Of a stretch of 64,000 bases of DNA, positions 11,101 to 19,963 are shown one piece after another. Positions within the stretch are counted from its first letter, which is position 1, and each line of letters begins with the position of its first letter. This stretch comes from Symbiodinium natans (Eukaryota; Sar; Dinophyceae; Suessiales; Symbiodiniaceae), in contig CAJNDS010000258.1 in the NCBI GenBank assembly GCA_905221605.1, positions 212,001 through 276,000 on the forward strand. The letters run 5' to 3'. The notes under the pieces were generated by a model, which was given only the letters and a program-made list of their open reading frames with translations, was not told the DNA's origin and did not search any database. The position numbers and the translations under genes were made by a program.

Positions 11101-14100
11101 TGCTGCTTGAGAAAAGGGTATTCGGCCCCGTGAAGCGACTCATGTTGGGACTTGATGGAAATTACCATGCAAGGCTTGAAACCGTTGCTACTCAAACGGA
11201 GGTTCTAGAGGAACGAGATAGCAATCAAACAAAAGGAGTTCTTCCCAATGATCTTCACGCCTCTGACTCTGCCGCAGCCGTGGTCGAGCAAATGTGAGTT
11301 TGGGGGCGGAAGCGCCATGGGCGGAACGCAGGCGTCTTTCTGTTGCTGCTGGGAGAGGCCCAAGCTCCCAGACCCTCGGAACCCCAGCGAGGAAGCCTTG
11401 CTTGCACCTCGCGTGGCAACAGCAGGAGACACGACAGCTGAGGACGAGCAGGTGAATCTGGAATTGCGAGTAGCCAATACTTTCATTGAGCTCAAGCCCG
11501 TGACCCCGAAAAGGAGGAGGACAAGGAGCCGCAGCCTCCCGAAGGATCTGAAGGTTTGCAAGGTGACAGAGGCGGCAGCAGGTCTGGCGAGCCAAGTGGC
11601 TTCGAACACGGAGGATGCTCCAGAAGGCCGCCATCAAGAACGTGAGGAGCCACCGCCCCTGGATCATCCTTTCGAACCTTACCTCACTTATCCGATGGTG
11701 GTGGCGGAGAGGAGGTTTATGCGAGAAGTGTTGGGGAGGCTGAAGTGGCGTAAGGTGCCAGAGAGGCCTCATTTTTGCCGCAACACGTGTCACCAGTGCT
11801 GCCAGCTCTGGAACGACAGTTGGCGCCTGGCGGCATGTGACCACAGACAACCTGAAGGGTTGCCTGGACAGGTTCCCGCATGCCGGGACCTGGACGTGAT
11901 GCCCTCTCTGGAAGAGAGCGATCCTGAGGAGGATCTATGAGGATGAGACGGATGTTGCGGCCGGTGCAATCTTTTGAGGCAGCGAAGATTGCCCGGCATG
12001 CAAAATTTCTCCCTTCGGATCTGGGCAACGCGCTGCTGTCGCCGGTCGGCTTTGAACAGACGAACCACCTGCAACACCAGGCAGTGCAGCGCGACAGGCC
12101 CTCTGTTGACCGGCCCCGTGTTGGGGAGGGTAATGTGAGAAGGGCGAGCAGTAGCTGATAGCTGCGGGCAGATGGTGCTGCCTGCTCGGGATTTTCAGAT
12201 GCGACGCACGATCTGGCAGTCTTCGTGCAGATTTCGAACCAGCCACTTCCTTGGTCAGCCGCTGAGGCTCAGAAGGACTTGCTGCAATGCGCTTCGACAT
12301 GATGGGTTACGGCTCTGTACCGACCGGAAGTGTTCTGCCTTCAGATCGCGTGCTGCTTGAGAAAAGGGTATTCGGCCCCGTGAAGCGACTCATGTTGGGA
12401 CTTGATGGAAATCACCAGTGTGTTTTTTCTGTAAAATCGAGAAGAGTATCTTAGATGGCTCATCTTGCCGGTTCAGGGTTAGCGTGTTGGTTGTGGGGTA
12501 TGATTTTTACGGTTTTCCGTCCTGCAGAGGCCTCATCCCTCCCTCCCCCCCCTCCCCCGGCCGCGGGATCAGCGTGAGACCGCAGGGAGACAACAGTGAG
12601 ACAGTAACGAGTCGTGTCCAGATGTGTCGAGGAAGCCCTGCAGCGGTTCCAATCACTGGGCCATGCCTCCGGCCAGGCTGCCACGCTGAATGCAGGGGCC
12701 TTTCAGCTCTGTTTGATGCTTCTTGGCTCTGGCAAGCGGCTGTTTTTCCAAGGTTCTTGCCCAGTCCCTTCTCCGAGAGGTCGGTTTCTGAGGATTTCAC
12801 GAAGACGAGAGGCTGCCAGTTGCACCGACCTGCCAGGATCCTGAGGCCGCTCTGCGCCACGCCGTCGAAGGCCGCGATGCCTTCCGACGCCTCGGAGACT
12901 CCAGGCCAGGGCTCCGATGCTCAGATTCTGAGATTCGGCCTGATGTGCCTCTTGGTAACTTTTTCTGGTCCATGTTCACAACTGCGCAGGCTTAGGAGAG
13001 TTGTGGCGTCGAAGACTCGCTCTCTGAAGGCGTGCCTCGATGCTGGAGCGCACTGCCATCGGCGCGTGCCTCGCCTGTCTGGAGCTCAACAACCGAAGGA
13101 AGAACAAAGGAAGCACATGACATGACCTCACATGAGGCTCACGATATGGCTTTCTTGTGCTGAGGTGGGGACACTGCCCGTGCGCTCAAGGATGCGGAGG
13201 CCGCCACACAGCCGCTGGACGGGGTATGTTCAAGGAATGCACGAAGACATCTCTGCGCTGCCCAGTGCATAGCGGTTTCATGGATGTGAATCTTCCAGCC
13301 AGGCATCGGTAGCCAGCTGTCGCCGCGATCCTGGTGACCGTCGTGATGAGGCCGTTGAGAATGGCATCATTCCCGAAGCGCGTGACCACGTGACACACGT
13401 GATTTCCTGTTGGTGTTTCTGACCAGGCGGCTGCCATGGCTCTCCTTGCAGAGGCACCAACACATCGGCACAGCTTTCTGTCAACTCAGCCTGTGCTGAT
13501 GTGCAAGAATGCCCGGTGTACTGGCCTGCCGAGGTTCGCAATGCCAGGCCGGTGCGGACGACCAGAATGAGCAGTGTAGCTGTAATTGAAGACGGTCAAC
13601 GAATCATATCTAGCACTGGGCCTTCTTTGATACGATTGCCCGCCACACCTTCAATCACTGCGGCCTGTGGCCCAGGGAGGAATTTCACCTCGTGGTTCCA
13701 GTGGCGGCAGAGGCAGCTGAGATCTTCGCGGCTTGTGGTGACCAGAGGAATCAGGCGTCGGTTGCCGGTCGCCGAACGATGTGAATCTTTCCGCATTTTG
13801 TGACGATGGTGGAGATACGTTAGTCTTCCTGTAAGCGTCCGCAGGCACACCTCTAGGACGAAGTCCGAGCATTAGGCTGTAGTTGATGGCAGGCAGCTTC
13901 CTTGCATTCGGCCGCCTCAGCTGCTTTGCCCGATTCTCACACACATCCTGTATCTGCATGTAAGTTTGGCAAGTAGCAAAGTTTTGAAGCGCCTGACTGC
14001 TCGCATCTTCTTTTGACTTCCATGCTTGCTCCTGCACATGGCAGATCTATGCAGATAATGGCAGAGTGTAGCCCAGCTTGGGCTCTGCCATCTCTGCCTT

Positions 14101-17100
14101 GAGCATGTTTGAGTGTGCCGCCTGATTGAAAGTCGTACATTCTGGTCATCATCCTTCTTTGCCCAGGGCTGCGGGCCGCGCGGCTGATGCCCGACGCCTG
14201 GCGGCGGAAGCGCAGGCTGGAAGCATGACATGCGAGATCTGATCTAAAGCCGTGCACCGCTGATTGCCCCCTAAACCCACTGTTTCAGGCCTTGCTGCAC
14301 TCGCTATTCGAGCGAGCGCGCGAGGCAAGGTCCAACGAATGGCTGAGGGATGTGTCAGGGTTGCTGCTGTAGGAGAGACGACGGAAAGGAACATTACCTC
14401 CGATGTCTAATAATGTTCTCTTGGGACAGGTCTCGGCTCGAGGCATTGTGGTTCAAGCAGAGATCTCCTTGAGCAACCCGGACAAGGCAGTTGATCGCAT
14501 GATCGCAATTCTGTAGCAGCTCTACGTAGTCGCCGACTCTGCACAATGCATACCCCTTCATCCCCGCCCCTCTGGCGTGCCGGCTAATTTTTTTGCGGCT
14601 ACCTTTCAAGAGTCACTACGTCGTGTTGTCTCTTGCATGCTTAGATGCGACCTGTAGTTCCCCACCTTCGGTGTGGGGTTGTTAGATTTAAACTCAACTC
14701 TTCTTCTCGCCCGGAACTTTTCTCCTCACCCGGTCTACTCCTAAAGACTTTCTGGAGTGCCCAACCCCAGAGAGCGCCCAACCCCAGAGACTTTTTGGAG
14801 CGCCCCAGAGTCTCCCTAGAATGCCCAACCCAGCTGGAGCGCCCAACCCCAGAATCTCCAACCCCAGAGACGTTTCAAAGAGTCTCCCTGGAGTGCCCAA
14901 CCCCAGAGTCTCCCTGGAGTCCCTGATCCCAGAGACTCCCTGGAGTGCCCAATGGAGCCAACTCCAGTTGTAAGCACATACTAAGAAAGCGTATTTGAAT
15001 CAATGTCTTTGTTTGCACATGTTATTTGCGCTGTTTCCATTTAACGAGGAGCAAGGTGGGGATGTTCGAAGTATCATTATTTGTGCTTTTTCAGCTGTGG
15101 AGGCCTTGGAGATCGCCTCGGAGGGGTTGGTGGCCATGCAACAGCAAGGTGATCATTTGTCCCTTGCAGAGGCAAACCGCTGCACATCCAAGCACCCAGT
15201 GCTCGTTGCAGTCATGATGTAGATGTTGAAGGAACTCCGACACAGAGACACACACACACACACACACACACATGTCACCGCACGGCTCAGAAGGCCCACC
15301 GGCACATCGCCGCCGCGCAACTTGCCGCAAACATGCTGGAAGAGGCTTGGTCGGCTTCAGATGCTTGCGGACGCCCCGGCTGTCTGACTTCTCCTGCTCT
15401 GCAGGCTCGCCAGTCAGCCATGGCAGCGCACCGGGCTTAGAGAGGCAGGCCACTGAAGCTAGTGCTGCTCTCTGTGATGAAATTGAAGGATCAAAGGAGG
15501 CTCACAATTACACATCTGCATCTGGGCTAGATTCTTGAGGCCTTCTCAGTACTCGTACCTACCAACCTACCCTTGAGCGCCTCTCGACTTGACTCCACAG
15601 GCTCTCTACGGTCTGCAGATGTGTTGGGCAGATTTCGTCAGCTGAGGCGCAACTGCTCCGAGAGGTTGCTTGGCACCAGGAAGTGGGAGTGCAAGGCTGC
15701 CCAGAAGATCCCAGAAATATCGGAAGCCAAGCTGTCATAAGGCGTTTGAGTAGCATTGTTGATCCCTCACTTGGCTTTTGCATGCCTTTGCCAAAGAGCA
15801 GTTCTGGCTTCCTGCGGCGCAGGCTGAAGCACTGGAGCTGTTGGCTGAGCCAAGTCCTGAAATGTCATCTTCGCGTCTCTGCGTCAGCAAGCAGAGCATC
15901 AATGGCCAAGGATATGTCGTCAGGCCAAAGACTTCCAGGCTTCAAGCCCAGACAGGGAAGCTTACGAATCCAAGCAGGTTCTTGCAATTCAAGCGTGACA
16001 CTACAAACTCTTTGCCTACCTACTGATCACACGGCCGACCGTATAGCTCCGTACTATTGCGTGCTAGCGAGATTGAACGACACTTCTGTTCGAGATCGGA
16101 GCAGAGAGATGTCCAAGGCTTAAAGGCTGTGGTGTGAGCCTCTGAGGCTATGACGCAAGCGGCTGAGGAGACTTTCTTGTGTAAGTGTTTCAGTGTCTAT
16201 GTCAGGCCTTGGAGTTCCCCACGGTTTTTTCCCTTTAGAAGCCCGGGATGCATATGGTTGTTTACGATATCAGGGGGTACCTTACTGGGGTCCTTACTAT
16301 AAGGGGATCCCTACTCTTGGGGGTGAACCATTAAGGGGTCCCTTGTTATCGTAAACCCCTAAATTACATCGTCGTACATGGCCGTAGGCCATGTGTCAGG
16401 AGCTGGCGGAGTGCTGCTGTGAAGCTGCCTGGCCCCGGCGCGAGGCACGTCTCGCTCACTTGTGGTTTGAAGTGGCAGCCCTAAACCCTAAACCCTAAAC
16501 CCTAAACCCTAAACCCTAAACCCTAAACCCTAAACCCTAAACCCTAAACCCTAAACCCTAAACCCTAAACCCTAAACCCTAAACCCTAAACCCTAAACCC
16601 TAAACCAAACCTAAACCCTAAACCCTAAACCCTAAAACCCTAAACCCTAAACCCTAAACCCTAAACCCTAAACCCCCCTAAACCCTAAACCCCCTAAACC
16701 CTAAACCTTAAACCCTAAACCCTAAACCCTAAACCCTAAACCCTAAACCCTAAACCCTAAACCCTAAACCCTAAACCCTAAACTCTAAACCCTAAACCCT
16801 AAACCCTAAACCCTAAACCCGAGTTTCGAAACCCGAGTTTCGAAACCCGAAACCCGAAACCCGAAACCCGAAACCCGAAACCCTAAACCCTAAACCCTAA
16901 ACCCTAAACCCTAAACCCTAAACCCTAAACCCTAAACCCTAAACCCTAAACCCTAAACCCTAAACCCTAAACCCTAAACCCGAAACCCGAAACCCTAAAC
17001 CCTAAACCCTTAACCCTTAACCCTTAACCCTTAGCCCTTAGCCCTTAGCCCTTAACCCTTAACCCTTCACCCTTGACCCTTGACCCTTGACCCTTAACCC

Positions 17101-18649
17101 TTAACCCTAAACCCTAAACCCTAAACCCTAGCAGCCGCCACACTTGCAAGGGGTTTTCAACCTGGGTTGGTTCCAGCATGCCACTCAGGCTTCAGCGTTG
17201 CGCACTGCCACGCGCGGCCGGCAGCTGAGGGGGATGTATCTGTTGCAAGTCGACTTGCGCTGAGAGCCCGGTGACGCACCGGTCGATCTTGAAACTATGA
17301 CGTGGGTGGGGGTGGGGGTGATGGTGGTGGCGAGGGTTAGGGCATAGTTGCATGGGCCCATGGGCCTATGACTAAACTGAATCTCGGCTTGTAGGTAGAC
17401 CTGAATGATCTTGAATTGCGTAAGGCAGACGGAGACGTCGAAGCTGATTAAGTTTAAGTCTCACTGATTGGCAAATGAAACTATATACGCTGCAGTGGCA
17501 GGCGCCAAGGTTTTGAAAAACGTTGGACATGTCGTGTGTGTTTTTCGCCACAGTTGTATGGCCCCAGCGCTGATACCCCTCGGGTGCGTAGCAGTCTAGC
17601 GAATTCAGCGGCCCCTGCTCGTATCGCATATTGTAGTCTTGGGGTTGTACCGTATATGATGTGTACATTTGCAAATGTAGTACGCTAGCCTGTCTTACGT
17701 CAAGTGTACGTATTCGTGAGGACAGTATTGGCCGTCTGAATACCATGCTCGAGGCCAATTGGCGTTGCGAAAGCCTCGCCGTGCACTGGAGGCGGCAGGG
17801 CGGGTACGTGCCTCAGCGAATTTGCTCCACATGCCGCATAATCCTAACACTGTTAAAGTAAGGGAAAGTGCTGATCGTACGCACATCACCACCAGGCCAT
17901 GACCCTCTTCCGTGAGACCGGAAACGACACAGCGGCGAACGAGATGAAGCTTCTGTTTGCCAGGGTGCGCCGAATTTGTGGGGCATGTGCTGAGAGACGT
18001 CGAACTTTGAAAGCTCTGCCTTTTGCCAGCCCAGATGCTGTTGGGGCCTCTAAGGGCCTCTGGGGATGGGACAGGCCACGGAGCTGCGGAACAGCATGCG
18101 CGATGCAGCTCGCAATGCAAGACAGGCCACCTGCGAGCCATTTCCGAGCCATTGCCATGTCTTGCGTACCTGTTTGATTCATGTTGCTGTGATATGGAGT
18201 GGTGCAGGCCTGGCTGCTCTTTCGCGAGAGAGGCGCCTTGCATAAAGATTTTCCGAACTTGAAAGAAGATGATTCACCGGCTTGAGATGCCACGATCAAA
18301 CCATAGCTTTGCTTACTCACAGCAAAGAGTACACACAGGAGGAACACTTAAACGACAGGTCGTCCGCCACCACGCAGATGCCACACCGGCGTAGCTGTGA
18401 AACAATCACACACGCAGGAATCTCAAAAGACGTTGTGGGCACCATTTGGTACCAGGTGACCCGAGCCTCCTCTTTCAGGCGGCGAAGAGCTGCCGGGGAC
18501 CTCAAATTTTTCCTGTTGCAACATGCTACAGCAAGGCTTTTGCAGCTTTTGCTGACGGCATATTGGCTGCTGTCAGACTTCTCTCAGGCCACGACGCCCA
18601 TCATATGTTCGATGATGAGAATGTCCTTATTCTGGAGAAAGTGAAGTGA
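8155..18649 (+). CDS. TPR-like repeat gene built of micro-exons
   Basis: Many short plus-strand exons encode helix pairs typical of tetratricopeptide repeats. Proposed exons: 8155-8236 (LARSSFSDALKAAEAHEKAQ), 12622-12691 (EEALQRFQSLGHASGQAATL), 12837 to about 12885 (EAALRHAVEGRDAFRRLGDS), 13165-13199 (GDTARALKDAE), 13427-13453 (AAAMALLAE), about 13711-13763 (AEIFAACGDQRNQA), 14167-14209, 14289-14324, 15095-15171 (AVEALEIASEGLVAMQQQGD), 15291-15344, about 15800-15850, 17896-17958 (AMTLFRETGNDTAANE) and 18479-18649. Most follow an AG acceptor and end at a GC or GT donor, commonly in phase 0. TPR proteins are usually binding scaffolds; the partner is unknown. Introns contain the triplicated block and the telomeric array. 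Stretches near 15405-15499 conflict (an intron of only 14 bp would be needed), so that part is unresolved. Confidence 0.55.
8819..9442 (+). CDS. copy 1 of triplicated 207-aa protein
   Basis: An ATG frame encodes 207 residues starting MGGTQASFCCCW. Gly2 and a cluster of three cysteines are the pattern expected for N-myristoylation plus palmitoylation, so membrane anchoring is possible. The middle holds NTFIELKPVTPKRRRTRSRS, a short hydrophobic motif followed by a basic Arg/Ser stretch. The C-terminal part is Cys- and Trp-containing (RPHFCRNTCHQCCQLW) and ends SLEESDPEEDL. No enzymatic family is recognised. The antisense strand also stays open, but it lacks an ordered composition. The frame is preserved in all three copies, which mildly favours real coding. 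Confidence 0.4.
   Translation: MGGTQASFCCCWERPKLPDPRNPSEEALLAPRVATAGDTTAEDEQVNLELRVANTFIELKPVTPKRRRTRSRSLPKDLKVCKATEAAAGLASQVASNTEDAPEGRHQEREEPPPLDHPFEPYLTYPMVVAERRFMREVLGRLKWRKVPERPHFCRNTCHQCCQLWNDSWRLAACDHRQPEGLPGQVPACRDLDVMPSLEESDPEEDL
10067..10690 (+). CDS. copy 2 of triplicated 207-aa protein
   Basis: This copy has the same length and frame as copy 1. The visible protein change is Asn to Ser in the EQVxLELRVANTF segment, from GTGAATCTG to GTGAGTCTG. The N-terminal MGGTQASFCCCW pattern and the acidic end are unchanged. TGA overlaps a short downstream frame in the same way as in copy 1. Function unknown. Confidence 0.4.
   Translation: MGGTQASFCCCWERPKLPDPRNPSEEALLAPRVATAGDTTAEDEQVSLELRVANTFIELKPVTPKRRRTRSRSLPKDLKVCKATEAAAGLASQVASNTEDAPEGRHQEREEPPPLDHPFEPYLTYPMVVAERRFMREVLGRLKWRKVPERPHFCRNTCHQCCQLWNDSWRLAACDHRQPEGLPGQVPACRDLDVMPSLEESDPEEDL
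11317..11940 (+). CDS. copy 3 of triplicated 207-aa protein
   Basis: This is the third intact 207-codon frame. It differs from copy 1 by Ala to Val in VCKxTEAAAG (GCG to GTG). All motifs noted in copy 1 are kept. The repeat unit around it is truncated about 470 bp downstream, at 12412. Function unknown; it may be the most recently active copy or simply the end of the array. Confidence 0.4.
   Translation: MGGTQASFCCCWERPKLPDPRNPSEEALLAPRVATAGDTTAEDEQVNLELRVANTFIELKPVTPKRRRTRSRSLPKDLKVCKVTEAAAGLASQVASNTEDAPEGRHQEREEPPPLDHPFEPYLTYPMVVAERRFMREVLGRLKWRKVPERPHFCRNTCHQCCQLWNDSWRLAACDHRQPEGLPGQVPACRDLDVMPSLEESDPEEDL
14755..14952. repeat. minisatellite of GCCCAACCCCAGAG-type units
   Basis: Short imperfect units built from GCCCAACCCCAGAG and CTCCCTGGAGTG alternate about ten times. 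Unit length varies (roughly 12-30 bp). It lies between TPR-like exons and has no coding signal. Confidence 0.7.
15240..15272. repeat. (CA)n microsatellite
   Basis: A CA run of about 16 units ends 18 bases before the proposed acceptor of the exon at 15291, so it lies in the intron tail. Nothing else is notable. Confidence 0.85.
16260..16356. mobile_element. 97-bp foldback element (MITE-like)
   Basis: The ends GTTTACGATATCAGGGGG and, read from the other side, GTTTACGATAACAAGGGA form a terminal inverted repeat of about 13 bp with further partial pairing. The inside is made of GGGGTACC/GGGGATCC-like steps. A shorter perfect hairpin (CATGGCC-GTA-GGCCATG) follows at 16377-16393. No clear target duplication is seen. 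The size and inverted ends suggest a miniature element, but no transposase is known for it. Confidence 0.5.
16479..17130. repeat. interstitial telomeric array (CCCTAAA)n
   Basis: About 650 bp of CCCTAAA repeats, the plant-type telomere sequence. Variant blocks are present: CCCGAAA around 16820-16880 and 16980, CCCTTAA, CCCTTAG and CCCTTGA at 17010-17100. The array is flanked by GCAGCC on both sides (16475-16480 and 17131-17136). It lies between two TPR-like exons (about 15850 and 17896), that is, inside a gene and not at a chromosome end. Confidence 0.95.
18479..18649 (+). CDS. terminal exon of the TPR-like gene
   Basis: After a CTCTTTCAG acceptor the frame runs 57 codons to TGA at 18647-18649. 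It encodes SKAFAAFADGILAAVRLLSG and then HDAHHMFDDENVLILEKVK. The start is consistent with phase 0, as in most upstream exons. The acidic/hydrophobic end looks like a natural C-terminus. It is the best 3' boundary for the gene that begins upstream, although transcript evidence is lacking. Confidence 0.5.
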   Translation, partial: AAKSCRGPQIFPVATCYSKAFAAFADGILAAVRLLSGHDAHHMFDDENVLILEKVK

Positions 18650-19963
18650 TCTTCTCTCGCGCCAAGCAAAAAGTCTGGCACACTTCGCCATGTGCATGGA
18701 GCAGCGCATGCTTCCAAGATCTAAGGCGCTGGTGGTTTCCGTTACTTTTTCAGTCTTGCGCGTGACTTGATCTGTGGACTGCCTTTGGCTTGAAGCTACT
18801 TTACATTATGAACATGCCCATAAACCAGCCACATTACGAACTGCAAGCCGTAAGCATCATGTCACGACCAGCAAGCGGGGACGAATGGCCTCCATGATTC
18901 TCCCGACCTAACCCAAGACAATGCCTACCACCGCACAGCAATGCAGTGTCACTTTCGGGCAGCACAGTAGGGCACACAGGCTTGTCTGAGGTCATGAGTT
19001 CCTTGCCCGCGCAGGAGGCCTGTCCAAGAAAGTAGCCCCCAAAAGTCCAAGAGTCTCGTGACCTGATCCGAGCAGCTTCCTATGATCCGGTGTTTTCCGA
19101 GTCTGAGTATTGGCGAAAGAGGGGCAGGGACATCGTAAGCTGTTTAGTAAGGTGTGGGACATGCTAGGGCACAGTGGGGGTGCAGCGAGCCGACACAGCA
19201 TGGTATTTGGTGTTTATGACCTCTCCTGGGAGGAGCTGCGCATGAGCGAACCGGTACGCGGCACAGCCCTGTCGAGCTTGTCGTTAGTTCTATGGCCGCG
19301 GGCAGCTACTCACTGCAACAGCTTAGATCACATCTCATCACGATCTGCTTGTTCGTTCGAAGTGTGTCACGACAACTGTCCTGGTGAGTGACGCCGCCAA
19401 GCAGCACACCTAAAGCAACCGGTGCCGAGTCGGCATGGAGCATAGTTGGAAGGTCAGTGCAGCGGCAAAGGCAGCTGACAAGGCAAAGGGAGCCGAGAAG
19501 AGAGAATGGATGTCGTACCAAAAGAGTAGCAGAGAGGAGTGGACGCTGCACAGGTGGTAGTATATAGGGCTTATGAGAGCACATGTGCATGTTCTCGACT
19601 TGTCACAGCAACTGTTTGAATATCAAGTTGGTTTGGTCCTTGCCTTTGCACAGCTCCAATCACTCGCCTCTTGCCTGCACAAAGCTTCTCTACGGGTCAT
19701 GCTGCTTCACATTGCTGCATCTACTGTTGGCACGTTCTGCAAACAGCGCCGACTTGACACATGCCATCGCATGCCATCACATGCCCAAATTTCTTGGCAG
19801 CGATCGAGAGACCCAGCAGAACTGGTACTCAGCAGCCAGAACCTGCCCCTGCAAAACGCGGAAAATACGGCTCCAAGCGCTTCTCTCGATGCGCCGTTGA
19901 CGCCGGCTGTGATCTAAACGGGTGTTTGCATGTGTTTGCGAGTCCAGAGTCCCGAGGCCGGCC

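Larger units (their letters stand above)
8718..12412. repeat. 1.25-kb segment in three direct copies
   Basis: Three head-to-tail copies have matching landmarks at 8819, 10067 and 11317, giving periods of 1248 and 1250 bp. Copies differ by a handful of substitutions and a 2-bp indel (TTCGGCC-GTG against TTCGGCCCCGTG). The third copy stops near 12412 at ATGGAAAT, where the others continue with TACCATGCAAGG. The near-identity points to recent unequal crossover or replication slippage. The block lies between TPR-like exons, so it is probably intronic to that gene. Confidence 0.9.

Noticed and set aside
16479-17130. True chromosome end at the telomeric array
   Set aside because: Coding-like exons continue on both sides in the same orientation, and both flanks share GCAGCC. 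An interstitial insertion fits better.
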